Below are positions 38,946 through 47,255 of a stretch of DNA of 64,000 nucleotides, piece after piece; the first letter of the stretch is position 1, and each line of letters begins with the position of its first letter. This stretch comes from Sulfitobacter sp. S223 (GTDB lineage: Bacteria > Pseudomonadota > Alphaproteobacteria > Rhodobacterales > Rhodobacteraceae). The notes under the pieces are model-generated. The model ran no database searches. It was not told the DNA's origin and was given only the letters and a program-made list of their open reading frames with translations. The position numbers and the translations under genes were made by a program. The stretch is taken from contig NZ_CP083560.1 in NCBI RefSeq assembly GCF_025143825.1, forward strand, positions 1-64,000, written 5' to 3'.

Positions 38946-39781
38946 CAACGCAATGCCGCTGCACGGGTGGCACGGTCCACATCTGGTCGACGTCCAAACC
39001 AGCGTTCAAACGCCGGTACAGCCTGATGTAACAGCATCCCAAGGCCATCAACTGTGACACAGCCGTAGTTCTCGGCTGTTTCAAGCATCTTGGTCTTGAG
39101 CGGAGCATAAACAAGATCGGTTACGACGGTGCGTGGACTTAATCCATCTAGGGGAACGCGCAGCTCTCCCTTGCCGATCATGCCCAGCGATGTTGTGTTC
39201 ACCAGCAACGAAGCGTCATCAATCATATTGCCGGCCTGAACCCAATCATACACCTGCACGCGGCTACCAAAATCATGCTGCAGCTGTTCTGCGCGTATCC
39301 TTGTGCGATTAGACAGCAATATCTCTGGCACACCAGCATCCAGAAGCGAGGCAATGACAGCACGGGCAGCGCCACCAGCACCAAGAATAGCAGCGGGACC
39401 GGAACGGGGATTCCAATCAGGCGCGCCCGCCTTCAGGTTTTCAATAAACCCGTAACCATCTGTATTATCGGCGTGAATCTTTCCATCCTTACGGAATATC
39501 AGCGTATTTGCAGCACCAATCAGGGTTGCACGATCTGTAACCAGATCAGCGATCTCCATCACTTTCTCTTTATGTGGGAGAGTGAGGTTAACGCCAACAA
39601 ATCCCATCTTAGGCAAAGTCCGCAACACAGTTTCCAGATTCTCCGGAGACACATCCATGGGGATATAGTGACCCGGAATTCCATAAGTCTTGAGCCAATG
39701 CCGGTGCAGCTGTGGTGATTTGGAGTGCGCAATAGGGGAACCTATGACACCGGCCAAAGGGATGCGAGGCAGTTCGGTCAT
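38945..39781 (-). CDS. aroE: Shikimate dehydrogenase (NADP+)
   Basis: AroE reduces 3-dehydroshikimate to shikimate in aromatic amino acid synthesis. The 278-residue product has the substrate-binding SKSPQLHRHWL, the catalytic-lysine segment NLTLPHKE, the ADNTDGYGF motif and the NADP-binding GAGGAARAVI. The ATG overlaps the maf stop (ATGA). Length and motifs are those of the true AroE type rather than YdiB. Confidence 0.96.
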   Translation of the reverse strand: MTELPRIPLAGVIGSPIAHSKSPQLHRHWLKTYGIPGHYIPMDVSPENLETVLRTLPKMGFVGVNLTLPHKEKVMEIADLVTDRATLIGAANTLIFRKDGKIHADNTDGYGFIENLKAGAPDWNPRSGPAAILGAGGAARAVIASLLDAGVPEILLSNRTRIRAEQLQHDFGSRVQVYDWVQAGNMIDDASLLVNTTSLGMIGKGELRVPLDGLSPRTVVTDLVYAPLKTKMLETAENYGCVTVDGLGMLLHQAVPAFERWFGRRPDVDRATRAAALR

Positions 39782-40377
39782 TGATCGATGTCTCCGCGAA
39801 GCGTTAGGTAATTGAGGATTTCCAACAAGGGCATTCCCAAGACATTAAAGTAATCGCCCTCAATGTGCGAGAACAGCCGCACGCCTTCTTCTTCAAGCTT
39901 ATAGGCGCCAACTGAATGGCGGATGCTTTCCCAGTTCCGGTCTACATAACTTTCTAGATATGCATCGCTGGCATCACGCATCCGCAACCGTACTTGCCCG
40001 ATATGACGCCACAGAGGCTTTCCATTCTCATAAATAACGGCAGCAGATAAAAGAGTATGCCGATCGGCACGCATGGATTTGAGTTGTTCAAGCGCAGCTG
40101 CGGGATTTTCAGGTTTGTTAAGCAGCACACCTTTGTGATCCAGAACCTGATCACATCCGATAACCAAAGCGCCGGGATTCTTATCACTGACCTTCGATGC
40201 TTTGAGTTCAGCAAGCGCATCGGCTATGTCACGGGGCGGGGCACCTGCAGCGATAAGGGATGACTTAATCATCTCTTCATCAACACGTGCTACTTGAACC
40301 TCGTGGGGCACCGCTGCTTGACGCAGCATTTGGCCACGGATCGCAGAACCTGACGCAAGGATGATCTGTACAGTCAT
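39778..40377 (-). CDS. Maf-family nucleoside triphosphate pyrophosphatase
   Basis: Maf proteins hydrolyse non-canonical or selected nucleoside triphosphates. The 199-residue product has the N-terminal substrate loop as LASGSAIRGQML, in which the second arginine of the usual SxSxxRR is replaced by Gly. It also has the catalytic-aspartate strand LVIGCDQVLD and the C-terminal VGAYKLEEEGVRLF and GDYFNVLGMPL. The pattern fits the YceF-like Maf branch. The ATG is at the edge of the origin region: the first base of its start codon (40377) is also the first base of a perfect DnaA box. Confidence 0.92.
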   Translation of the reverse strand: MTVQIILASGSAIRGQMLRQAAVPHEVQVARVDEEMIKSSLIAAGAPPRDIADALAELKASKVSDKNPGALVIGCDQVLDHKGVLLNKPENPAAALEQLKSMRADRHTLLSAAVIYENGKPLWRHIGQVRLRMRDASDAYLESYVDRNWESIRHSVGAYKLEEEGVRLFSHIEGDYFNVLGMPLLEILNYLTLRGDIDQ

Positions 40378-40385
40378 GTGGATAA
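40377..40385 (-). promoter_or_regulatory. Perfect DnaA box at the maf start
   Basis: TGTGGATAA is the exact complement of the consensus TTATCCACA. It overlaps the first base of the maf start codon, so DnaA binding here could also affect maf transcription. Confidence 0.8.
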
Positions 40386-40398
40386 CTCATGCATAATC

Positions 40399-40413
40399 TT
40401 AAGATATTCTTAA
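40399..40413. promoter_or_regulatory. CtrA-type binding site TTAA-N7-TTAA
   Basis: TTAA (40399-40402), GATATTC, TTAA (40410-40413) is a perfect full CtrA recognition pattern, 14 bp from the perfect DnaA box. In Caulobacter CtrA represses initiation by binding such sites in the origin. Whether CtrA of this organism does so is unknown; in several Rhodobacteraceae CtrA is not essential and controls motility and gene transfer agents. Confidence 0.55.
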
Positions 40414-40422
40414 GGACAACTT
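40412..40422 (+). repeat. Direct repeat copy 1 in oriC
   Basis: AAGGACAACTT here is repeated exactly at 40505-40515. This copy also forms most of a 13-bp palindrome, GGACAA-C-TTGTCC (40414-40426), directly next to the CtrA-type site. Confidence 0.7.
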
Positions 40423-40497
40423 GTCCGCAATTCGTCGCTTGGGTTCAAGAGGGGGATAACCGGCATCTGTCATCCAGTTTGCCTGCATTTCACCCAC

Positions 40498-40550
40498 GGT
40501 GGAAAAGGACAACTTAATGATTTGGTAACTTAAGTTGTTTCGGTTCCACC
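40498..40550. repeat. Large interrupted inverted repeat in oriC, containing direct repeat copy 2
   Basis: Outer arms GGTGGAA (40498-40504) and TTCCACC (40544-40550) and inner arms ACAACTTAA (40509-40517) and TTAAGTTGT (40530-40538) are perfect complements, separated by 4- and 5-nt bulges and a 12-nt loop. Direct repeat copy 2, AAGGACAACTT, is at 40505-40515. The structure could form a cruciform or mark paired binding sites for an origin-binding protein. Confidence 0.65.
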
Positions 40551-40557
40551 AACAGAG

Positions 40558-40566
40558 TTTTCCACA
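40558..40566 (+). promoter_or_regulatory. DnaA box TTTTCCACA
   Basis: TTTTCCACA matches the relaxed consensus TTWTNCACA. It lies immediately left of the most AT-rich stretch (40571-40618), a plausible position for starting duplex opening. Confidence 0.7.
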
Positions 40567-40616
40567 ACACAATGAAAACATATTAATCAATAAGGTTATG
40601 ATTTTTAAAGATAATG

Positions 40617-40640
40617 TTGTTCACATGAACATTATCAACA
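40617..40640 (+). promoter_or_regulatory. Pair of near-consensus DnaA boxes
   Basis: TTGTTCACA (40617-40625) and TTATCAACA (40632-40640) each differ from the relaxed consensus at one position, have the same orientation, and are 15 bp apart start to start. They lie directly right of the AT-rich element. Confidence 0.55.
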
Positions 40641-40675
40641 TCCTATGTTTCCAAGGTTTGATGGGTGTACAAAAG

Positions 40676-40698
40676 TGGGGATAACTATTTGATCCACA
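40676..40698. promoter_or_regulatory. Divergent pair of near-consensus DnaA boxes
   Basis: TGGGGATAA (40676-40684, reverse) and TGATCCACA (40690-40698, forward) each differ from TTATCCACA at one position. They face each other with a 5-bp gap, just before the second AT-rich stretch. Confidence 0.55.
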
Positions 40699-40781
40699 GG
40701 TTTTGGCCTCCCTACTTAAAACAACAATCTTTCTTTCTATCTTTATTATTATAAAGAGAGGGCAAGCATGGAGAGACAAAG

Positions 40782-41231
40782 ATGAGTGATATCCTGATCG
40801 CGGCCTATCCCTGGATTAAAGGGCTTCACATCATTTCGGTAATTTCGTGGATGGCAGCGCTGTTCTATCTGCCACGGCTCATGGTGCACCACACCGAACG
40901 TGTAGGCCTTAGCGGCGAGACACATGAAATCTTTGCCATGATGGAATACAAACTGGCCAAGGTGATCATGAGCCCTGCTATGATGGCCACATGGATCTTT
41001 GGGTTGTTGCTGGTGATGACGCCCGGGATCGTAAACTGGGACCTTGTTTGGCCTTGGCTGAAAGGCGCCTCGGTAATTGGCATGACCATCTTCCACGTAT
41101 GGCTTATGCGGCGGATGAAGGGCTTTCAGCGCGGTGAAAACACGGTGACAGGCAAGCAATACCGCCTCATGAACGAAGTGCCGACCGTTCTGATGATCCT
41201 GATTGTCTTTTCCGTGACGGTTAAGTTCTAG
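40782..41231 (+). CDS. hemJ: Protoporphyrinogen IX oxidase HemJ
   Basis: HemJ is the membrane heme-binding enzyme that oxidises protoporphyrinogen IX to protoporphyrin IX in most alphaproteobacteria. The 149-residue product has about four transmembrane helices, the conserved GLHIISVISWMAALFYLPRL segment with the family histidine near residue 16, and HVWLMRRMKGF. GGAGAGACA precedes the ATG. It is the first gene right of the origin, transcribed away from it. Since the protein at 6675 is only HemY-like in name, HemJ is probably the sole protoporphyrinogen oxidase encoded in this window. Confidence 0.93.
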   Translation: MSDILIAAYPWIKGLHIISVISWMAALFYLPRLMVHHTERVGLSGETHEIFAMMEYKLAKVIMSPAMMATWIFGLLLVMTPGIVNWDLVWPWLKGASVIGMTIFHVWLMRRMKGFQRGENTVTGKQYRLMNEVPTVLMILIVFSVTVKF

Positions 41232-41363
41232 GTCTGTCATTGATTGACAGGGCGGGCCTAGGCAGGCTAAGAGCATTCAGCGCCCCGTTCGGGGATTGCA
41301 TAACCCGATTTTTTTTCCAAGACAGGCCAGCTGACGCTTTCGCGTGAGGCCAAGGATATCTCC

Positions 41364-42635
41364 ATGACAGTTGAAACTCTCAATCTTGCCGACCTGAAGG
41401 CGAAATCTCCCAAAAGCCTGATCGATATGGCTGAAGAGCTGGAGATTGAAAACGCCTCTACGATGCGCAAGGGCGAGATGATGTTCCAGATTCTGCGTGA
41501 ACGCGCTGATGAGGGCTGGGAAATCTCTGGCGATGGCGTTCTGGAAGTTCTGCAAGACGGTTTTGGATTTTTGCGCTCTCCCGAGGCGAACTACCTTGCC
41601 GGACCTGATGATATCTACGTTTCGCCTGAAATGATCCGCCAGCATTCGCTGCGGACAGGCGACACGATTGAAGGTTTGATCAAAGCACCTGACGACAACG
41701 AGCGTTATTTTGCGCTGACCGAAGTCACACAGATCAACTTTGAAGATCCTGAGAAAGCCCGCCACAAGGTCGCGTTCGAGAACCTCACGCCACTTTACCC
41801 GGATGAGCGGCTGATCATGGAAGTCGAAGATCCCACCGTCAAAGACCGTTCTGCACGGATCATTGATCTGGTTTCACCAATCGGTAAAGGTCAGCGCTGC
41901 CTGATCGTTGCCCCTCCGCGGACGGGTAAGACTGTTCTGCTGCAGAACATCGCCAACTCAATCGAAAAGAATCACCCAGAGTGCTATTTGATTGTTTTGC
42001 TGATCGACGAGCGCCCTGAAGAAGTGACAGACATGCAGCGTTCTGTGAAGGGTGAAGTTGTGTCCTCTACTTTTGATGAACCAGCGACACGCCACGTGGC
42101 AGTTTCTGACATGGTAATTGAAAAAGCCAAGCGTTTGGTTGAGCACAAGCGTGACGTTGTCATCTTGCTGGACTCGGTAACGCGCCTTGGTCGTGCGTTT
42201 AACACGGTTGTGCCTTCCTCTGGTAAGGTCCTTACTGGTGGTGTTGATGCGAACGCCTTGCAGCGCCCCAAGCGTTTCTTTGGTGCCGCACGTAACATCG
42301 AAGAGGGCGGTTCGCTTACGATCATTGCAACAGCGCTGATCGACACAGGTAGCCGTATGGACGAAGTTATCTTCGAAGAATTCAAAGGCACAGGTAACTC
42401 CGAGATTGTTCTGGATCGGAAAATCGCGGACAAGCGCGTCTTCCCTGCCATCGACATTCTAAAATCCGGTACACGGAAAGAAGATCTGTTGGTCGATAAA
42501 GTCGATCTTCAGAAAACCTTCGTTCTGCGCCGCATTCTGAACCCAATGGGTACGACGGATGCGATCGAATTCCTGATATCCAAATTGAAGCAGACCAAGA
42601 CAAATTCTGACTTCTTCGACTCGATGAATACCTAA
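41364..42635 (+). CDS. rho: Transcription termination factor Rho
   Basis: Rho is the hexameric RNA helicase that ends many transcripts. The 423-residue product has a Rho_N domain ([20 protein letters not shown]), a cold-shock-type RNA-binding domain ([23 protein letters not shown] split over about residues 69-91), and the RecA-type ATPase with [10 protein letters not shown] near 182-191 and [18 protein letters not shown] precedes the ATG. It lies between hemJ and mnmE, as in related genomes. Confidence 0.98.
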   Translation: MTVETLNLADLKAKSPKSLIDMAEELEIENASTMRKGEMMFQILRERADEGWEISGDGVLEVLQDGFGFLRSPEANYLAGPDDIYVSPEMIRQHSLRTGDTIEGLIKAPDDNERYFALTEVTQINFEDPEKARHKVAFENLTPLYPDERLIMEVEDPTVKDRSARIIDLVSPIGKGQRCLIVAPPRTGKTVLLQNIANSIEKNHPECYLIVLLIDERPEEVTDMQRSVKGEVVSSTFDEPATRHVAVSDMVIEKAKRLVEHKRDVVILLDSVTRLGRAFNTVVPSSGKVLTGGVDANALQRPKRFFGAARNIEEGGSLTIIATALIDTGSRMDEVIFEEFKGTGNSEIVLDRKIADKRVFPAIDILKSGTRKEDLLVDKVDLQKTFVLRRILNPMGTTDAIEFLISKLKQTKTNSDFFDSMNT

Positions 42636-42665
42636 AACTTCACATAAATTCAAAGGCTTAGGTCT

Positions 42666-43952
42666 ATGGATACGATTTTCGCCCAAGCGACAGCAATGGG
42701 CCGTGCCGGTGTGTCCGTTGTGCGGATTTCAGGACCGTTGGCGCATGAAGTCAGCGCAAAAATGGTCGGGTCTCTGCCAGAGCATCGTTCAACTGCTCTT
42801 AGGATGGTCAAAGGTCGCGATGGCGGTTTTATAGATCAGGCTTTGGTTCTGTGCTTCGAGGGGCCGCATAGCTTCACAGGCGAAGACGTTGTAGAACTGC
42901 ATTTGCACGGCAGTATTGCAATTATGCGGCGCGTGCTTTCTGAACTTGGATCTTATGCGGGTGTACGGCTCGCGGAACCAGGTGAATTTACCCGCCGTGC
43001 TCTTGAAAACAGCCGCCTCGATCTGGTTCAAGTTGAAGGCCTTGCTGACTTGATAGAAGCGGAAACCGAGGCGCAGAGAAAACAGGCACTTCGTGTTCTG
43101 TCAGGGGATTTGGGTTCAAAGGTAGAAGTGTGGCGTACCGCATTGATACGTGCTGCAGCCTTATTGGAAGCCACCATTGATTTTGCGGATGAAGATGTTC
43201 CTGTCGATGTCAGTGGCGAGGTTCGTGAACTGCTCAGAGATGTCGATGCTGATCTCAAACGTGAGATTGAAGGAACAAAAGCGGCAGAGCGGATCAGGAC
43301 GGGCTTTGAAGTCGCAATTGTTGGTGCACCAAATGTGGGGAAATCCACACTTTTGAATAGACTAGCAGGACGAGAGGCAGCGATCACATCAAGTATTGCT
43401 GGAACCACCCGTGATGTCATCGAAGTTCGCATGGATTTGGGTGGTTTACCTGTGACACTCTTGGATACGGCTGGAATTCGCGAAAGCACAGATGAGATCG
43501 AGACGCTTGGAGTTGAACTGGCCTTAAAGCGGGCTGCTGATGCAGACCTACGCGTTTTCTTACTTGATGAGGGTGAAAAGCCTCCATTTACGCCACTTGC
43601 AGGTGATATCGAGCTGACTTCTAAGGCTGATCTTTCCGGAGACCCATTTCCTGCTGTATCAGGAAAAACGGGGGCGGGCGTAGATCAACTTCTTGAAAAG
43701 ATAGAAGGACAACTGGCGGATCTTGCCACAGGGGCTGGTCTTGCGACGCATGCTCGGCACGCCACTGCGATGGAGACCGCCAGATCGGGGCTGCAGGCAG
43801 CACAAAGAATTCTTGATGGTGGTCCAGATCATTATGATATAGCTGCGGCGGAACTCCGCCTTGGAATCCACGCGCTTGAAGCGTTGGTAGGTCGCATTGA
43901 TGCGGAGAATCTGCTAGATGAGATATTCGCAAGCTTCTGTCTTGGAAAATGA
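42666..43952 (+). CDS. mnmE: tRNA uridine-5-carboxymethylaminomethyl modification GTPase MnmE
   Basis: MnmE acts with MnmG to modify the wobble uridine of several tRNAs. The 428-residue product has the N-terminal tetrahydrofolate-binding domain (DTIFAQATAMGRAGVSVVRI), the GTPase G1 motif GAPNVGKST near 219-227, DTAGIRES (G3) near 267-274, and the C-terminal FCLGK, which carries the conserved cysteine. By eye it and the next two genes are richer in A/T than most of the window. It is followed at once by mnmG, with a parS site between. Confidence 0.96.
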   Translation: MDTIFAQATAMGRAGVSVVRISGPLAHEVSAKMVGSLPEHRSTALRMVKGRDGGFIDQALVLCFEGPHSFTGEDVVELHLHGSIAIMRRVLSELGSYAGVRLAEPGEFTRRALENSRLDLVQVEGLADLIEAETEAQRKQALRVLSGDLGSKVEVWRTALIRAAALLEATIDFADEDVPVDVSGEVRELLRDVDADLKREIEGTKAAERIRTGFEVAIVGAPNVGKSTLLNRLAGREAAITSSIAGTTRDVIEVRMDLGGLPVTLLDTAGIRESTDEIETLGVELALKRAADADLRVFLLDEGEKPPFTPLAGDIELTSKADLSGDPFPAVSGKTGAGVDQLLEKIEGQLADLATGAGLATHARHATAMETARSGLQAAQRILDGGPDHYDIAAAELRLGIHALEALVGRIDAENLLDEIFASFCLGK

Positions 43953-43956
43953 GGAT

Positions 43957-43972
43957 TGTTTCACGTGAAACA
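43957..43972. promoter_or_regulatory. parS: parS site 1
   Basis: TGTTTCACGTGAAACA is a perfect 16-bp palindrome identical to the widely conserved ParB-binding site. It lies 4 nt after the mnmE stop and covers the start of mnmG. ParB loaded here would organise the origin domain for segregation by ParA. Confidence 0.95.
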
Positions 43973-45827
43973 TTTTGACGTCATTGTAATTGGTGGTGGC
44001 CATGCCGGTGCCGACGCAGCGCACGCCGCGGCGCGAATGGGCGCGCGTACTGCGCTCTTGACCATGTCTCGTAGTACAATCGGAGTGATGTCCTGTAATC
44101 CTGCCATCGGCGGCCTGGGGAAGGGGCATCTGGTTCGCGAAATCGATGCGCTAGACGGATTGATGGGACGCGTTGCAGACGCGGCCGGGATTCAATTCCG
44201 GCTTTTGAATCGTCGAAAGGGACCTGCGGTCCAAGGACCCCGTGCCCAAGCTGACCGGAAGATATACCGTGAGACGATGTTGTCCGAGATCGAGGCACAT
44301 GCTGGGATAACTATCCTCGAAGGTGAGGCAGTTGATTTCATCATGGAAGGTGAAAAGGTTGCTGGGATCGTGACTGCCGAGGGGACCAGCCTTCATGCTG
44401 GGGCAGTTATTCTTACAACTGGAACTTTTCTTCGCGGGATCATTCACATCGGTGATGTGCAAAGACCGGGTGGACGGATGGGCGATAATCCTTCTCAGAA
44501 GCTCGCTCAGCGAATTGATCAATTTGGATTGAACTTGGGTCGCCTTAAAACGGGTACACCTCCGCGTCTTGATGGAAGGACTATAAACTGGGACGGTCTT
44601 GAAATGCAGCCCGCAGATGATGTTCCCACGCTATTTTCATTCATGTCCAAGCAAGCAGGGGCACGACAAATTTCCTGTGGTATCACTCATACAAATGAAA
44701 GAACCCATGAAATAATCCGGACGAATCTGGCGAGTTCTGCCATGTATGGTGGCCACATTGACGGTATCGGACCGCGCTATTGCCCATCAATAGAAGATAA
44801 AGTTGTGCGTTTCGCTGATAAGACGTCTCATCAAGTCTTTTTGGAGCCAGAAGGCTTGGACGATCCGACGATCTATCCGAACGGGATTTCAACTTCTTTA
44901 CCGATCGCTGTGCAGGAAGATTATGTACGGTCCATTGTTGGGTTGGAATCTGTTGAAATTATGCAGCCAGGCTATGCGATTGAATATGATTATGTGGACC
45001 CACGCGCACTTAAACAAACTCTGGAGCTGAAGAATGTGCCGGGCCTCTATTTAGCAGGGCAGATCAACGGTACAACAGGATATGAAGAAGCAGCCGCACA
45101 AGGTCTGGTTGCGGGTTTAAACGCGGCACTATCAGTTCAGAACCGTGAGCCTGTTCTGTTCAGCCGGACAAATAGCTATATTGGCGTCATGATTGATGAT
45201 CTCACCACAAGAGGCGTATCCGAACCTTATCGCATGTTTACATCACGTGCGGAGTTCCGTCTTTCTTTGCGGGCCGACAACGCAGATCAGCGATTGACCC
45301 AGCAAGGTATCGAACTTGGTTGCGTTTCTGATATTCGCAGTGCGGCATTTAATAGCAAAATGGATGCGCTAAAGAGCTGTCGCACAATTCTTGAGACAAA
45401 GACTTACACACCAAAAGAGGCAGCGGCAGCCGGAGTCGCCATAAATCAGGACGGTCAACGCCGTACTGCTTTTCAACTCCTATCTTTCCCGGATGTAAAA
45501 TTCGCTGATATATGTGCACTTGATCCGGATCTGGTGGAAGTAGACACGGAAATTGCTGAACAATTGTCGAAAGATGCTTTGTATTCAAACTACATCAAGC
45601 GGCAGGAAAATGATGTTGCTCTGCTTAGAAAAGATGAGCGTGAGCTTATCCCAGCATCTTTCGATTATGTAAAGATTGACGGATTGTCTAACGAGCTGAA
45701 ATCAAAACTGATCGCCTCGAAACCGGAAAACCTTGCCCAAGCGGCAAAAATTGAGGGAATGACCCCAGCGGCTCTCACTCTTTTGCTAGCTTTGATCCGT
45801 AAGGGTCAGTCAAAGAAGTCCGCATGA
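43965..45827 (+). CDS. mnmG: tRNA uridine-5-carboxymethylaminomethyl modification enzyme MnmG
   Basis: MnmG (GidA) is the FAD-dependent partner of MnmE. The 620-residue product has the FAD-binding GGGHAG at 10-15, [24 protein letters not shown] split over two stretches (GidA signature 1 near 37-60), and [21 protein letters not shown] (signature 2, same region split). The start is unclear because a parS site covers it: GTG at 43965 has AGGA 9 nt upstream, while TTG at 43956 would add MFH and use GGAA at 8 nt. I prefer GTG. The stop overlaps the rsmG start (ATGA). Confidence 0.95.
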   Translation: MKHFDVIVIGGGHAGADAAHAAARMGARTALLTMSRSTIGVMSCNPAIGGLGKGHLVREIDALDGLMGRVADAAGIQFRLLNRRKGPAVQGPRAQADRKIYRETMLSEIEAHAGITILEGEAVDFIMEGEKVAGIVTAEGTSLHAGAVILTTGTFLRGIIHIGDVQRPGGRMGDNPSQKLAQRIDQFGLNLGRLKTGTPPRLDGRTINWDGLEMQPADDVPTLFSFMSKQAGARQISCGITHTNERTHEIIRTNLASSAMYGGHIDGIGPRYCPSIEDKVVRFADKTSHQVFLEPEGLDDPTIYPNGISTSLPIAVQEDYVRSIVGLESVEIMQPGYAIEYDYVDPRALKQTLELKNVPGLYLAGQINGTTGYEEAAAQGLVAGLNAALSVQNREPVLFSRTNSYIGVMIDDLTTRGVSEPYRMFTSRAEFRLSLRADNADQRLTQQGIELGCVSDIRSAAFNSKMDALKSCRTILETKTYTPKEAAAAGVAINQDGQRRTAFQLLSFPDVKFADICALDPDLVEVDTEIAEQLSKDALYSNYIKRQENDVALLRKDERELIPASFDYVKIDGLSNELKSKLIASKPENLAQAAKIEGMTPAALTLLLALIRKGQSKKSA

Positions 45828-46435
45828 TGAGTGATGATGTATTGCAGAATGTTTCACGTGAAACACTAGACAGTCTTCATCAGTTTGAAGATCTTGTTTT
45901 GAAGTGGACCAAAAAGATAAATCTGATCTCAAAGGGTGATGCACCGCATGTCTGGGACAGACATATCGTTGATTCTGTTCAGGTGTTTGACGCAGCGCCT
46001 GTAGACGGAGACTGGGTTGATATTGGCAGTGGTGGTGGATTTCCTGGTATTGTCGCCGCAATAATGGCTAAACATACCACGCCTGACCGCCAATTTACCC
46101 TTGTCGATAGTGATCAGCGTAAGTGTGCTTTTCTTCGTACGGCAGCGCGTGAGCTGGATCTTAACGTTGTCGTACATGCCAACCGTGTGGACGAATTGGA
46201 CCCTTTGGGCGCTGCTGTTCTCTCTGCGCGCGCACTTGATGATCTGAATTCGCTACTTGGACACGCAGAACGGCATCTTTCGCCTGAAGGAACCGCACTG
46301 TTTCCAAAAGGGGCAAGCTGGGAGAAGGAACATCAGGCAGCGCAGAAAAACTGGTCGTACAACTTAGAAGTAGTTAGAAGTAAGACCAATGCCGACGCTA
46401 CCATCTTGAAGATCAAGGAGCTTACGCGTGTCTGA
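45824..46435 (+). CDS. rsmG: 16S rRNA (guanine-527-N7)-methyltransferase RsmG
   Basis: RsmG (GidB) methylates G527 of 16S rRNA; loss causes low-level streptomycin resistance in other bacteria. The 203-residue product has the SAM-binding [15 protein letters not shown] (motif I, about residues 67-81) and VHANRVDEL. The stretch NVSRETL near the N-terminus is the translation of a second parS site. The ATG at 45824 overlaps the mnmG stop, and the end overlaps the parA start by 8 nt. Confidence 0.95.
   Translation: MMSDDVLQNVSRETLDSLHQFEDLVLKWTKKINLISKGDAPHVWDRHIVDSVQVFDAAPVDGDWVDIGSGGGFPGIVAAIMAKHTTPDRQFTLVDSDQRKCAFLRTAARELDLNVVVHANRVDELDPLGAAVLSARALDDLNSLLGHAERHLSPEGTALFPKGASWEKEHQAAQKNWSYNLEVVRSKTNADATILKIKELTRV
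45850..45865. promoter_or_regulatory. parS: parS site 2
   Basis: A second perfect TGTTTCACGTGAAACA palindrome lies within rsmG, 1.9 kb from the first. It is encoded in the N-terminal NVSRET codons. Two identical sites beside parAB and near the origin are what chromosome segregation systems use. Confidence 0.95.
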
Positions 46436-47255
46436 CCTGTCTCGCCCAACTGGGCCAAAAATTATTGCAGTTGCAAACCAAAAGGGTGGTGTTGGGAAAA
46501 CGACCACGACCATCAATCTTGCAGCCGCTCTCGCGGAGAAGGGCCAGCGTGTTCTGGTTATTGATCTTGATCCTCAAGGCAACGCTTCGACAGGGTTGGG
46601 CATTGCCTTGGAAGACCGGGAGTTCACGACATACGAACTGTTGCTCGAAGATGTTGATCTCAATGACGTTATTCAGAAAACGGAAACTGAAAATCTCTAT
46701 ATTGTTCCAGCGACTGTCGACCTTAGTTCAGCCGATCTTGAGCTGCTATCTAATGAAAAACGCAGCTTTCTATTGCATGATGCACTTCGCCAGACCCAAA
46801 TGGACACGTTTGAATTCAACTACATATTGATCGATTGCCCGCCATCACTCAACTTGTTGACGGTCAACGCAATGATTGGTGCCCACTCAGTTCTAGTCCC
46901 ATTGCAAAGTGAATTTTTTGCATTGGAGGGGCTTTCGCAATTGATGCTAACCATTCGTGAGGTGCGTCAAAGTGGGAATAAGCATCTGCGGATCGAAGGG
47001 ATCGTGCTTACTATGTATGATCGGCGAAATAACCTTTCGCAGCAAGTAGAGCAGGATGCGCGCGACAATCTGGGCGATTTGGTTTTTAAAACGATGGTGC
47101 CCCGAAACGTTCGGGTAAGCGAAGCACCGAGTTTCGCCATGCCGGTGTTATCTTACGATACTCTTTCCAAAGGCGCCAAGGCATATCGTGATCTTGCAGT
47201 TGAACTGATGAACAACAATCAAACACAGGCCAAAGAGGTGCAACATGTCGAATAA
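46428..47255 (+). CDS. parA: Chromosome partitioning ATPase ParA
   Basis: ParA is the deviant-Walker ATPase that moves ParB-parS complexes. The 275-residue product has KGGVGKTT at 19-26, LDPQGNASTGLG and DCPPSLNLLT. There is no N-terminal helix-turn-helix extension, so it is the short chromosomal type. The start is a GTG at 46428 preceded by AAGGAG with 7-nt spacing. It overlaps parB by 11 nt. Confidence 0.97.
   Translation: MSDLSRPTGPKIIAVANQKGGVGKTTTTINLAAALAEKGQRVLVIDLDPQGNASTGLGIALEDREFTTYELLLEDVDLNDVIQKTETENLYIVPATVDLSSADLELLSNEKRSFLLHDALRQTQMDTFEFNYILIDCPPSLNLLTVNAMIGAHSVLVPLQSEFFALEGLSQLMLTIREVRQSGNKHLRIEGIVLTMYDRRNNLSQQVEQDARDNLGDLVFKTMVPRNVRVSEAPSFAMPVLSYDTLSKGAKAYRDLAVELMNNNQTQAKEVQHVE

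Larger units (their letters stand above)
40377..40781. other. oriC: Likely chromosomal replication origin (oriC)
   Basis: This 405-bp interval between divergent maf and hemJ contains seven DnaA-box-like 9-mers (40377-40385, 40452-40460 weak, 40558-40566, 40617-40625, 40632-40640, 40676-40684, 40690-40698), one of them perfect. Two AT-rich stretches could serve as unwinding elements: 40571-40618 has 8 G/C in 48 bases, and 40716-40755 has 6 in 40. It also has a perfect CtrA-type site, direct repeats and a large inverted repeat. Genes point away on both sides, and parS-parAB lie a few kb to the right. Location near rho-mnmE-mnmG-parAB agrees with known alphaproteobacterial origins. No coding frame here is convincing. 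Confidence 0.85.

Noticed and set aside
40399..40590. 63-codon reverse frame in the maf-hemJ interval
   Set aside because: It crosses the CtrA-type site, repeats and DnaA boxes, lacks a ribosome binding site, and shows no protein-like conservation signals.
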